Shown one piece after another: positions 33,730-42,095 of a stretch of DNA of 64,000 nucleotides (position 1 is the stretch's first letter; every line of letters begins with the position of its first letter). Made by a program: the position numbers and the translations under genes. The DNA comes from Salimicrobium humidisoli (GTDB lineage Bacteria; Bacillota; Bacilli; Bacillales; Halobacillaceae). The stretch lies in NCBI RefSeq assembly GCF_002295105.1, contig NZ_NSGH01000011.1:1-64000 (forward strand), given 5' to 3'. The notes beneath the pieces were generated by a model that saw only the letters and a list, made by a program, of their open reading frames with translations, made no database searches and was not told the DNA's origin.

Positions 33730-35157
33730 ATGAACCGTTTATATCGTACAGAAACAGACTCTATCGGGGAAAAAGAGATTCCCGCCGAAGCTTATTACGG
33801 CATCCAGACGCTGCGTGCCAAAGAGAACTTCCCGATTACGGGGTACAACCTCGATGATTCCATGATTACGGCCGTGGCTATGGTTAAAAAAGCGGCAGCT
33901 ATGGCGAACAGGGACGCCGGTCACCTCCCTCTTCACATAAGCGAAGCTATCATCGGGGCTGCCGATGAACTGCTGGAAGGCTTTCACCATGACCAGTTTC
34001 TCGTAGATCCTATCCAGGGCGGGGCCGGTACTTCCGTGAATATGAATGCGAACGAAGTTATCGCAAACCGGGCTCTTGAAATCGCGGGACGGGACAAAGG
34101 CGACTACGATTATATCAATCCCAATAATCATGTGAACATGGCACAGTCGACCAACGACGTCTTCCCTACTACGATGCATATCGCTGCTGTAACCGGGATG
34201 ACCCGGCTGGAACAGACGATGGAAACGATGGCGGATACATTCGGCAAGAAGGCGGCCGATTTCGATCACATCATTAAAGTGGGACGAACGCACCTGCAGG
34301 ACGCCGTTCCGATCCGGCTCGGGCAGGAACTGAAAAGCTACCAGCGGGTAATCGAGCGTGACCTCAACCGGATCAGACGCTCCAAAGATAATCTGTTCGA
34401 AATCAACATGGGGGCAACAGCGGTCGGTACCGGTCTGAACGCCGACCCGGTATATACGAAGCTCGTAGTGGAGTATCTCGCTGACATCAGCGGACTTCCG
34501 CTCAGGGCAGCAGAGAACCTGGTGGACACCACCCAGAACACCGATGCTTACACGGAAGTTTCCTCTGCTTTGAAAAACACTATGACGAGCATGTCCAAAA
34601 TAGCGAATGATTTTCGTCTGATGGCCTCCGGGCCGAGAACCGGACTGAGCGAAATCACTTTGCCGGCCAGACAGCCGGGCTCGTCCATTATGCCCGGAAA
34701 AGTGAACCCGGTCATGCCGGAAGTCATTAACCAGATCGCTTTTCAGGTTATGGGAAATGACCACACCGTGAGCATGGCCTCAGAAGCCGGGCAGCTGGAA
34801 CTGAACGTCATGGAACCGGTCATGATTTTCAACCTGCTTGAATCCATCACTATTATGAACAACGGGTTCGGTGTTTTTACGGATCTGTGTCTGAAAGATC
34901 TGCAGGCGAACGAAGAAGTACTCCGGGAGAACGTGGAGAAAAGCCTCGGAATCATTACGGCTTTAAGCCCGCACATCGGTTATGAACGCTCTTCACAAAT
35001 CGCCCAGGAAGGCATCAGAACCGGCAAAACAGTGCGCACCCTCTGTATGGAGTATGAGGTTTTGAATTACGAAGACCTGGAAATCATTCTCGATAGCTAC
35101 GAGATGACCTACCCGGGTATTGCAGGAGCACACCTGAAAGAAGAAATGACAGTCTGA
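33730..35157 (+). CDS. aspA: Aspartate ammonia-lyase
   Basis: This 475-residue member of the fumarase/aspartase superfamily has the signature GSSIMPGKVNPV, whose serine loop carries the catalytic base. It also has GRTHLQDAVPIRLGQE, and STNDVFPT early on. Length and sequence favour aspartase (L-aspartate to fumarate and ammonia) over fumarase C. It directly follows the DAACS symporter gene, giving an uptake-plus-deamination unit that feeds fumarate into the TCA cycle. AAAGGAAAG precedes the start. The terminator is at 35172. Confidence 0.94.
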   Translation: MNRLYRTETDSIGEKEIPAEAYYGIQTLRAKENFPITGYNLDDSMITAVAMVKKAAAMANRDAGHLPLHISEAIIGAADELLEGFHHDQFLVDPIQGGAGTSVNMNANEVIANRALEIAGRDKGDYDYINPNNHVNMAQSTNDVFPTTMHIAAVTGMTRLEQTMETMADTFGKKAADFDHIIKVGRTHLQDAVPIRLGQELKSYQRVIERDLNRIRRSKDNLFEINMGATAVGTGLNADPVYTKLVVEYLADISGLPLRAAENLVDTTQNTDAYTEVSSALKNTMTSMSKIANDFRLMASGPRTGLSEITLPARQPGSSIMPGKVNPVMPEVINQIAFQVMGNDHTVSMASEAGQLELNVMEPVMIFNLLESITIMNNGFGVFTDLCLKDLQANEEVLRENVEKSLGIITALSPHIGYERSSQIAQEGIRTGKTVRTLCMEYEVLNYEDLEIILDSYEMTYPGIAGAHLKEEMTV

Positions 35158-35171
35158 TACGAAAGCTTCAC

Positions 35172-35199
35172 AGGGACGCACTCCGGCGTCCCTTTTTTT
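35172..35199 (+). terminator. Terminator after aspA
   Basis: AGGGACGC and GCGTCCCT pair around a 6-nt loop, followed by seven T residues. Confidence 0.9.
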
Positions 35200-35304
35200 A
35201 CGGAAGGAACACGGCCGGATCTTTCCCGTTTTTTTGAAATTTCTAAAAATCATTGACATTCCTTTTCTCCTCCCGGTAGAATAAACGTTAATTTCATACA
35301 AATC

Positions 35305-35409
35305 TTATCAAGAGCGGTGGAGGAATCTGGTCCTTTGATCCCGCGGCAACCTGTTTGTAAAGAACAAGGTGCTCCTTCCAGCAGACACTTTCTGTCTGAA
35401 AGATAAGAG
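35305..35409 (+). promoter_or_regulatory. SAM-I (S-box) riboswitch upstream of an SSS-family transporter
   Basis: The core reads TCTTATCAAGAGCGGTGGAG, CTGGTCC, GATCCCGCGGCAACC, AAGGTGCTCCTTCCAGCAG, and closes with GAAAGATAAGAG. All S-box helices can be drawn. Compared with the usual GAAACCCGGCAACC the core has GATCCCGCGGCAACC. Confidence 0.9.
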
Positions 35410-35423
35410 CAGGGACGTTCAGG

Positions 35424-35468
35424 TGAACCCTTCTATTTTTCTTACGGAAAAGTGGAAGGGTTCTTTTT
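35424..35468 (+). terminator. Expression-platform terminator of the second SAM riboswitch
   Basis: GAACCCTTC pairs with GAAGGGTTC with further inner TTTTC/GAAAA pairing, followed by TTTTTG. Confidence 0.85.
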
Positions 35469-35499
35469 GTATGTACAGATATGCAAAGGAGGAGACGAA

Positions 35500-37113
35500 A
35501 TGAATTCTTACGGAGTATGGGTCATTACACTGGCGCTGCTGTATACGCTCGCTTTGATCATCGCCGGCAACGTGGCGAAACGGAAAGCCGGCAGGGGCGA
35601 GCAGTATTTCATAGGAGGACGGACGTTCAAGTGGTGGACGGTCGCTTTTTGTATCACCGGACTTTTCTCGGGGTCGACATACATATCGATCGTGGAACTT
35701 TCGTATCTTACGGGAATCTCAGCTATATGGTACGGGGTCGCAGAAACACTGCAGGTCCTGTTGATCGCTCTTTTGCTCATAAAATCGTTCCGGGAGAAAT
35801 TGATCGTCACCATCACCGGATTGATAGGTGATCAGTTCGGCAGACGGGCCAAAGCGTTATCCGGGGCCATTACGGCCTTCGCTTTCCCGATGTGGTCGGT
35901 GGCCACGGCCATCGCATTCGCTTCTGCCTTCCACGTCTTCACCGGCGTGTCTCTGTCTTTATCCGTGGCGTTCACGGCCCTGCTTCTATTCGTTTATTTA
36001 CAGTCAGGCGGCATGTGGGCGGTCGCCTTTACGCAAACGATGAACACCATCGTCTTCGCGATCATGTTTGTAATCGGAGCAGCGGCCTTCTTCATTAATC
36101 CGGGCATCTCCGGCCTGCAGCAGCTGGCCATCGACCAGCCCGGGATGTTCGACTGGGGAGGGGCCGGTCTTCAGGTCATTCTCGTGTGGTTCGCCACGTT
36201 TCTCGTAAATGTCATTTTAGCCCAGGCCGCTTTTCAGATGGCACTGTCCTGCAGAACACCGGAAGAGGGACAGAAAGGGCTGCTCGTGGCGGAAGCGATG
36301 AGCATCCCCTTCATTCTTTTCGGTATTCTTTTCGGGCTCTCGGCGGCTGCAGTCGTACCTGATGCAAGTCTCGGTCTTATCGCACTGCCGCAGTACCTGA
36401 TGGGGGTCCTTCCCGCTCCTCTGGTCGGGCTGTTCTTCCTCGGTATCTGGGCCTGCGCTCTCGGATGGGGCGCTCCGTGTCAGTTCTCAGGCGCTACAAG
36501 TCTCGGAAAAGATGTGGGGAGCGCGATCTTCCCTGACGCTTCTCCCGAAAAGCTGGTCAAGTATACGAAATGGTCATTGCTGTTCCTTACAGGCCTGATG
36601 ATCGTCTTCGGCTTCCTGCGTACGGAACAGTCGGCCTGGTGGAACGTGCTCGCCTGGACGATGAGAAACTCCGCCACCTTCGCCCCCGTAGTTGCTGCTC
36701 TGTTCTGGCCGCTCGTTACAAAAAGGGCTGTCCTCGGTTCGTTGTTCGGGGGTTTCGCAGCAGGTCTGCTCTGGTATCACCTGAGTAACTGGCACCCTTC
36801 GGATTTCTTTCTCAATATCCATCCGGTCTGGGTGGGGATGAGCGTCAATATTCTTACCATGGTAGTATTCACTGTCGTTTTCAGTTACGGCACCTGGAAA
36901 ATATCCATGACTAACCCTGTTAAAAGCAGTGCCGTACTCGGGACGGTCATTGTCCTTCTGGCGGTTAACGGTTATTTTTACGAGACACTTCACGCCGCCG
37001 GAGTTATCGGACTTACGCTATTTCTGAATGTACTAGCCTTGTTCATCGGGAGTATCATGTGTATTAAACCAAAATCGACCACAATGGCCGCGAAGAAGGA
37101 AGTGGTATCTTAA
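35500..37113 (+). CDS. Sodium:solute symporter (SSS family) under SAM-riboswitch control
   Basis: This 537-residue membrane protein has 13-14 predicted helices. The early GRGEQYFIGGRTFKWW and TGLFSGSTYISIVEL segments are typical of SSS carriers. The substrate cannot be read from sequence. Because a complete S-box riboswitch and terminator precede it, it is made when SAM is low, so methionine or another sulfur-containing precursor is the best guess. SSS carriers are not the usual S-box transporters (those are MetNIQ and MetT). The ATG at 35500 follows AAAGGAGGAG; the longer frame starts inside the terminator. Confidence 0.88.
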   Translation: MNSYGVWVITLALLYTLALIIAGNVAKRKAGRGEQYFIGGRTFKWWTVAFCITGLFSGSTYISIVELSYLTGISAIWYGVAETLQVLLIALLLIKSFREKLIVTITGLIGDQFGRRAKALSGAITAFAFPMWSVATAIAFASAFHVFTGVSLSLSVAFTALLLFVYLQSGGMWAVAFTQTMNTIVFAIMFVIGAAAFFINPGISGLQQLAIDQPGMFDWGGAGLQVILVWFATFLVNVILAQAAFQMALSCRTPEEGQKGLLVAEAMSIPFILFGILFGLSAAAVVPDASLGLIALPQYLMGVLPAPLVGLFFLGIWACALGWGAPCQFSGATSLGKDVGSAIFPDASPEKLVKYTKWSLLFLTGLMIVFGFLRTEQSAWWNVLAWTMRNSATFAPVVAALFWPLVTKRAVLGSLFGGFAAGLLWYHLSNWHPSDFFLNIHPVWVGMSVNILTMVVFTVVFSYGTWKISMTNPVKSSAVLGTVIVLLAVNGYFYETLHAAGVIGLTLFLNVLALFIGSIMCIKPKSTTMAAKKEVVS

Positions 37114-37167
37114 AAATTATTGAGAACCTTGTCCCCACTACACAGAAACATCCTCCGTTACAAACAA

Positions 37168-37204
37168 AATCCCCGTCCCGGGTCAATACTCCGGGCGGGG
37201 ATTC
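37168..37204. terminator. Bidirectional terminator between the SSS and stress-protein genes
   Basis: AATCCCCG-CCCGG and CCGGG-CGGGGATT pair around a 9-nt loop, with A/T-rich flanks. Confidence 0.8.
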
Positions 37205-37229
37205 TCTGTTTTCGGAAAGATACTCGTAT

Positions 37230-37745
37230 CTAGTTCGAATTATCATCGAAATGGACGGTATCTTTCAGTTTATTCTTATCGTCCATGGAATTGTTGCTCG
37301 CCATTTTTTTAACGAACTCTTTGACGGTTTTGACGTTCACACCTGCTTCCCAGTATTCAGCAACGTCAGGCGTCACTTTTACAAGCACGACGTTCGGGTC
37401 TTCCGCCGAAGCATTCAGTACTTTTTCGACGATTTTATTCCAGTACTCTTTCTTCTTCTCCACGTCCTGAACGAATTCTGCCGTACCGCTGATGGAGACA
37501 TAGGAGCTGCCGGCATAGGCCAGGTTCACCGCAGGGTTATTACCGATGTCCCTGTATTTGTCTGTATCTTTCTCCGTGATAAACCAGAATTCTTCTTCGT
37601 CCAGCAATACTTCCTGAGTGTGCATCGGCCGGGAACTAAGTCTTCCTTCCGGAGATACGGTCGTCAGCATCGCCACTTTTTCATCTTTGATCAGTTCTTT
37701 GATCTGCTTAAGGGTTTCTTCGTTTTCCGAATGTTTATCAGTCAT
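37230..37745 (-). CDS. General stress protein 26-like pyridoxamine-phosphate-oxidase-fold protein (YdaG type)
   Basis: This 171-residue FMN-binding split-barrel protein has VAMLTTVSPEGRLSSRPM, FWFITEKDTDKYRDI, VNLAYAGSSYVSISGTAEF and the final PDVAEYWEAG. This is the pattern of B. subtilis YdaG (GSP26). The family binds flavin and is linked to general stress, but no reaction is known. A sigma-B-like promoter lies 50-75 bp upstream, which agrees with sigma-B control of ydaG. GGAGGAGG precedes the start. Confidence 0.9.
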   Translation of the reverse strand: MTDKHSENEETLKQIKELIKDEKVAMLTTVSPEGRLSSRPMHTQEVLLDEEEFWFITEKDTDKYRDIGNNPAVNLAYAGSSYVSISGTAEFVQDVEKKKEYWNKIVEKVLNASAEDPNVVLVKVTPDVAEYWEAGVNVKTVKEFVKKMASNNSMDDKNKLKDTVHFDDNSN

Positions 37746-37795
37746 AATAACTTCCTCCTCCTGGTGCCAGGCATGTTTTGATATCCACCCATACT

Positions 37796-37821
37796 GTTCC
37801 CTGTAGTAGAAGCAGTTACAC
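37796..37821 (-). promoter_or_regulatory. Sigma-B-like promoter of the YdaG-type gene
   Basis: On the minus strand GTGTAA and GGGAAC are 14 nt apart, near the sigma-B consensus GTTTAA-N12-14-GGGTAT. This fits a general-stress gene. Confidence 0.45.
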
Positions 37822-37920
37822 CTGCTCCCCCAACTTGTACATTACGCTTTTACAGCTGCAAAATGTGGAAGCTATGAAAAACAGAAATAACTATAAAAAT
37901 GAATGTTAAAAAACACACTG

Positions 37921-37948
37921 TTGACAATACTTGCATAAATGTTAGAAT
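37921..37948 (+). promoter_or_regulatory. Sigma-A promoter of the thiamine operon
   Basis: TTGACA and TAGAAT are 16 nt apart, about 20 bp before the TPP aptamer. Confidence 0.7.
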
Positions 37949-37968
37949 TTTACTTACAATTTAATACA

Positions 37969-38068
37969 AATCACTAGGGGTGCCTTTTCAAAAGGCTGAG
38001 ATCAGAGTACTCGACTTTGAGACCCTCGGAACCTGATACGGTTGATACCGGCGAAGGGAAGTGTACGG
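37969..38068 (+). promoter_or_regulatory. TPP (THI-box) riboswitch
   Basis: The element contains the hallmarks ACTAGGGGTGCC, GGCTGAGATCAGAG, GACCCTCGGAACCTGATACG and GTTGATACCGGCGAAGGGAA (separate blocks). TPP binding would allow the terminator at 38106 and switch off tenI-thiOSGF. Confidence 0.96.
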
Positions 38069-38105
38069 ACGATATTTTCACTATTCTTTTGTTTAATTAT
38101 ACGTT

Positions 38106-38144
38106 CAAAGTCACTTTTCTTTTATCAGAAAAGTGACTTTTTTA
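38106..38144 (+). terminator. Expression-platform terminator of the TPP riboswitch
   Basis: AAAGTCACTTTTCT and AGAAAAGTGACTTT pair around a 6-nt loop, followed by a T run. Confidence 0.9.
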
Positions 38145-38173
38145 ATTTCAAAAAACGATAAAGGGGGTTCTCA

Positions 38174-38821
38174 GTGAAACTTAAGCAGCCAGATCAGGAC
38201 AGTGCAGGAAAAATCCATGTTATATCTACCGGCCGACAGTCCGGTGAAGAATTGATAGGAATAATCGGACAAGTTCTCCCCTATGTGGATGCCGTACATC
38301 TCCGGGAAAAAGAGTGGTCCGATAAGCAGACAGTTCGTTTTACCCGGCAGCTTTATTCCAGCGGTGTACCGAGGCATAAACTTATCCTTAACCACCGGGC
38401 GAGCATTGCCGACAAGGTGAAAGCTAAAGGCGTACAACTGACTCAAGCAAGTATGGATCAGGCAAAAGTTCGCCGCCTTTATCCGGATTTGATGATAGGC
38501 TGCTCCGTACACTCTGTACAGGAAGCTGTCACAGCCTGGCACGCCGGCGCTGATTATTTAGTCTTCGGTCACGTGTTTCCCAGCAGTTCGAAACCCGGAT
38601 TACCACCTAAAGGTATACGAGAACTTGAAAAAGTCGTTCACCAAGTAGGAGTGCCTATTTTGGCAATCGGCGGGATTACTCCGGAAAACACACGCACCGT
38701 GATGGAGGCCGGGGCCAGTGGAGTTGCCGTTCTCTCCGGTGTGCTGCTGGCTGATGATCCTGTTAAAAAAGCGGCGGCCTACAGAGAGGCAGTGCGCAAA
38801 GGAGGAGCAGGAAATGTATGA
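38174..38821 (+). CDS. tenI: Thiazole tautomerase (TenI)
   Basis: This 215-residue ThiE-like TIM barrel has HLREKEWSD, KLILNHRASIADKVKAKGVQL, GCSVHSVQEA, YLVFGHVFPSSSKPGLPPKG, and AIGGITPENT. The first position of the operon before thiO and the sequence favour TenI, which isomerises the thiazole carboxylate made by ThiG, over thiamine phosphate synthase ThiE, though the two are close relatives. The start is GTG with AAAGGGGG upstream. The next gene, thiO, begins 8 nt before the stop. Confidence 0.85.
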   Translation: MKLKQPDQDSAGKIHVISTGRQSGEELIGIIGQVLPYVDAVHLREKEWSDKQTVRFTRQLYSSGVPRHKLILNHRASIADKVKAKGVQLTQASMDQAKVRRLYPDLMIGCSVHSVQEAVTAWHAGADYLVFGHVFPSSSKPGLPPKGIRELEKVVHQVGVPILAIGGITPENTRTVMEAGASGVAVLSGVLLADDPVKKAAAYREAVRKGGAGNV

Positions 38822-39902
38822 CGTTATTATTGCAGGGGGAGGTGTCATCGGCAGTTCGATTGCTTTTCAACTCGCTAAAAGAAAGTATCGTGTGCTCATG
38901 ATAGAAAAGGACGAAATCGGACAAAAAGCCTCCAGAGCTGCGGCTGGAATGCTGGGGGCGCAAAACGAAGTGGGCCCTGACAGCCCGCTATCCCGAATCG
39001 CTCATGAAAGCAGAGAAATGTTCCCCTCTTTAGCCGAAGAACTGAAATGTGTCAGCGGCATAGACATTGAACTAATCCAGAACGGCATAGTCAGAGTCGC
39101 CCGTACAGAAGAAGAAGGAAAACATTTAAAACAGGAGAACGAACGCCAGCAACGTTCGGGAGATCATGCAGTATGGCTTCCGCAAAACCGGTTACAGGAG
39201 AAAGAACCCCACCTTTCTCACCACTCCGTTACAGGAGGACTCTACATGCCCGGAGATGGCCAGGTCAATGCTCCGGCATTAACGAAAGCACTGGCACATG
39301 CAGCTGTTGAATTCGGCGCAGAGATTATGCAACGTACGGAAGTGCTGGATGTTCTGACCGAAAACAGACACGTAATCGGAGTCAAAACAACTTCCGGAAA
39401 TATTTTGGCACAAAAGGTCATTTCTGCTGGTGGGGTATGGAGCCGGGAACTGTTCGAAAAAACAGGATACACGTTGAATATGTACCCGGTAAAAGGTGAA
39501 TGTTTCTCCGTTTATCATAAAAAACGTCTGACGACGGCAAGTATATTTTCACCGGGGTGTTATATTGTTCCGAAGGCCCACGACAGGTTCATTATCGGCG
39601 CTACACAAAAACCGGACGTTTTGAATAAGTCCGTAAGTGTCGAAGGGCTTCACTCATTAATGGAACGTGCCATCCGTTTAATTCCTGACCTGCAGCATGC
39701 GGAATGGGGCGAAGCTTGGAGCGGGCACAGGCCCAAGACACAGACAGGCCTCCCCTATATGGGGGAACACCCGGAAATCGATGGGTTGTGGGTAGCGGCC
39801 GGCCATTTTCGCAACGGTGTTTTATTAGCTCCGATAACCGGATCGCTCATGGCGGATTATATTGAAGGAAAACCTGTATATGAACCCTTTAAGCTTCAAT
39901 GA
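38814..39902 (+). CDS. thiO: Glycine oxidase ThiO
   Basis: This 362-residue FAD-dependent amine oxidase (DAAO fold) has the dinucleotide site IIAGGGVIGSSIAFQLAK at the N-terminus, a SRAAAGMLGAQNE segment, and a C-terminal HFRNGVLLAPITG. It oxidises glycine to iminoacetate, the C2-N donor for thiazole synthesis in aerobic bacilli. The ATG at 38814 overlaps the tenI stop and follows GGAGGAG; the longer frame belongs to tenI sequence. It is second in the TPP-controlled operon. Confidence 0.94.
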   Translation: MYDVIIAGGGVIGSSIAFQLAKRKYRVLMIEKDEIGQKASRAAAGMLGAQNEVGPDSPLSRIAHESREMFPSLAEELKCVSGIDIELIQNGIVRVARTEEEGKHLKQENERQQRSGDHAVWLPQNRLQEKEPHLSHHSVTGGLYMPGDGQVNAPALTKALAHAAVEFGAEIMQRTEVLDVLTENRHVIGVKTTSGNILAQKVISAGGVWSRELFEKTGYTLNMYPVKGECFSVYHKKRLTTASIFSPGCYIVPKAHDRFIIGATQKPDVLNKSVSVEGLHSLMERAIRLIPDLQHAEWGEAWSGHRPKTQTGLPYMGEHPEIDGLWVAAGHFRNGVLLAPITGSLMADYIEGKPVYEPFKLQ

Positions 39903-39926
39903 TAAATACGTTAAGGAGGCAATTCT

Positions 39927-40130
39927 ATGGAACTTTTAGTTAATGGCACGATGATGCATTTATCGGACAATATTAAAACAGTTTCCGACGTCATCGATTA
40001 TTTCACAGCCGATCGGCCGGCAGTCGTTGTTGAACACAATGGAAACATTCTGACTAAGGAAAGTCACTCGACCGTAAATATTAAAGACGGCGACAAAATA
40101 GAACTGGTTAATTTTGTAGGAGGTGGTTGA
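39927..40130 (+). CDS. thiS: Sulfur-carrier protein ThiS
   Basis: This 67-residue ubiquitin-like sulfur carrier ends in the obligatory GG (VNFVGGG). ThiF adenylates the terminal glycine, which is then thiocarboxylated to deliver sulfur to ThiG. AAGGAGG precedes the start. It lies between thiO and thiG, the standard Bacillus order. Confidence 0.96.
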   Translation: MELLVNGTMMHLSDNIKTVSDVIDYFTADRPAVVVEHNGNILTKESHSTVNIKDGDKIELVNFVGGG

Positions 40131-40131
40131 C

Positions 40132-40896
40132 ATGTTAACTATCGGTAATAAATCTTTCCACTCCCGCTTACTGCTCGGGACCGGCAAATATCCGGATGTC
40201 AATGTTCAAAAACAGGCAGTAGATATATCCGAAACAGAAATACTGACTTTCTCTGTCCGTCGAATGGATATTTTTGAATCTTCCCAACCCAATCTTCTGG
40301 AAAAAATCAGTACCAGTAACTACGACCTGTTACCGAATACAGCAGGGGCCTATACAGCCGAAGAAGCTGTGCGAACGGCCAAACTGGCTTATGCCTCCGG
40401 TCTTTGTGACATGATTAAAGTGGAAGTGATCGGTGATAAAAAAACGCTGTTGCCGGATCCGGTGGAAACATTGAAAGCTACCGAAGAACTTCTGAAAGAA
40501 GGGTTCATCGTCCTACCTTACACCTCCGACGATGTAGTTTTAGCCAGGAAATTGGAAGAACTCGGGGCTCACGCTATCATGCCGGGAGCATCACCAATCG
40601 GCTCGGGCCAAGGCATCATTAATCCCCTGAACTTGAGTCTGATCATTGAGCAGTCTCGTGTACCGGTGATTGTAGATGCAGGTATAAGATCTCCACAGGA
40701 TGCAGTCACGGCCATGGAACTCGGGGCGGATGGTATTTTGTTAAACACAGCTGTGTCCGGATCTCCGAACCCTGTAAAAATGGCTGAGGCCATGAAACTT
40801 GCAGTGCAATCGGGGAGACTCGGGTTCGAGGCCGGAAAGATACCAAAAAAACGTTACGCAACTGCGAGTAGTCCGGATGAAGGAATCAGTCTGTGA
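40132..40896 (+). CDS. thiG: Thiazole synthase ThiG
   Basis: This 254-residue TIM barrel has the catalytic lysine in [17 protein letters not shown] and the phosphate-binding [14 protein letters not shown] and [11 protein letters not shown] segments. It condenses deoxyxylulose phosphate, the iminoacetate from ThiO and sulfur from ThiS into the thiazole. The ATG at 40132 is used; the upstream GTG at 40123 is too close to the GGAGG site, which itself lies inside thiS. The stop overlaps the thiF start. Confidence 0.96.
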   Translation: MLTIGNKSFHSRLLLGTGKYPDVNVQKQAVDISETEILTFSVRRMDIFESSQPNLLEKISTSNYDLLPNTAGAYTAEEAVRTAKLAYASGLCDMIKVEVIGDKKTLLPDPVETLKATEELLKEGFIVLPYTSDDVVLARKLEELGAHAIMPGASPIGSGQGIINPLNLSLIIEQSRVPVIVDAGIRSPQDAVTAMELGADGILLNTAVSGSPNPVKMAEAMKLAVQSGRLGFEAGKIPKKRYATASSPDEGISL

Positions 40897-41912
40897 TGGA
40901 ACAACGTTACTCGAGACAAATATTATTTTCTCCCATCGGCACTGAAGGCCAAAGGAAATTACGGCAAACTCATCTTCTTATCATCGGTGCCGGAGCCCTC
41001 GGCACCAGTATTGCAGAAATGTTCACCCGTGCCGGGGCCGGTAAAATAACAATTGCAGACAGAGACTACGTGGAATGGAGCAATCTTCAGCGACAACAGC
41101 TTTATACTGAAGAAGACGCACAGAACCGGACGCCGAAAGCTATTGCATTGAAGGAGAAACTGGAAGCTATTAATCGGGATGTAAGAATCGAAGCCCACGT
41201 TACGGACGTAACGCCCCGGATTCTGGAAGAGTTCGTCGGCGGAGTAGACTTGATGCTCGACGCTACAGACAATTTCGATATCCGTATGGTTATGAATGAC
41301 ATTTCCCAGAAGCACAGTATCCCCTGGATTTATGGGGCAGTTGTCGGAAGTTACGGCATCAGTTACACAATCATCCCCGGTGAGACCCCGTGCCTCCATT
41401 GCATGATGGAACAGATACCGCTCGGCGGTTTGACTTGTGATACGGCGGGCATCATAAGCCCTATCGTTCAACTGGTAACGGCACACCAGGCTGCAGAGGG
41501 TTTGAAGATTCTGACCGGGAACCGGGATGCGTTACGCGAGAAACTGATTTCTTTCGATCTATGGAGCAATCAGTACTCTTCTATTGATGTGCAGAGGCTT
41601 AAAAATGATAGCTGTTCGTCGTGCGGCGCCTCTCCATCCTACCCGTTCCTCGATTATGAAAACCAGACCAGAACAGCTGTGCTGTGTGGAAGAGATACAG
41701 TTCAAATCCGCCCCTCCTCCAAACATAAACCGGATCTGAAGCGCACGGCCGAAGACCTTTCTCCATTGGGTGAGGTGGAACAAAACCCGTTCCTCCTGTC
41801 TTTCTCCACTGATGCAAACCGGCTAGTCCTGTTTCAGGATGGACGCGTACTGGTGCATGGCACCAGTGATGTTTCGGAAGCCAGATCCCTTTATCACCGA
41901 TATTTTGGTTAA
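40896..41912 (+). CDS. thiF: Adenylyltransferase ThiF
   Basis: This 338-residue E1-like enzyme has the ATP site LLIIGAGALGTSIAEMFTRAGAG, Arg/Asp residues in DRDYVEWSNLQRQ, and Zn ligands in CLHC and CSSC. The C-terminal 80 residues form a rhodanese-like or degenerate tail (VLFQDGRVLVHG), as in MoeB/ThiF proteins. It adenylates ThiS at its terminal glycine. The ATG at 40896 overlaps the thiG stop (TGATG), showing translational coupling. It is the last gene of the operon. Confidence 0.94.
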   Translation: MEQRYSRQILFSPIGTEGQRKLRQTHLLIIGAGALGTSIAEMFTRAGAGKITIADRDYVEWSNLQRQQLYTEEDAQNRTPKAIALKEKLEAINRDVRIEAHVTDVTPRILEEFVGGVDLMLDATDNFDIRMVMNDISQKHSIPWIYGAVVGSYGISYTIIPGETPCLHCMMEQIPLGGLTCDTAGIISPIVQLVTAHQAAEGLKILTGNRDALREKLISFDLWSNQYSSIDVQRLKNDSCSSCGASPSYPFLDYENQTRTAVLCGRDTVQIRPSSKHKPDLKRTAEDLSPLGEVEQNPFLLSFSTDANRLVLFQDGRVLVHGTSDVSEARSLYHRYFG

Positions 41913-41999
41913 GATTAAATGGAGTACTTTCCTCGTTGTTAATCAAATGCAGAGCAGTAACCTTGCAGGTTTATCTGCTACAATTCCTGAAAGTTCCGC

Positions 42000-42033
42000 A
42001 GTCCGGGGTGCACTACCTCCCCGGACTTTTTTA
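42000..42033 (+). terminator. Terminator of the thiamine operon
   Basis: AGTCCGGGG and CCCCGGACT pair, followed by a T run. Confidence 0.9.
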
Positions 42034-42095
42034 TTTGGAAAGTACGTACTACTTCCATCATATCAACTTTTAAACACACAGATTCCTGTGCCGGA

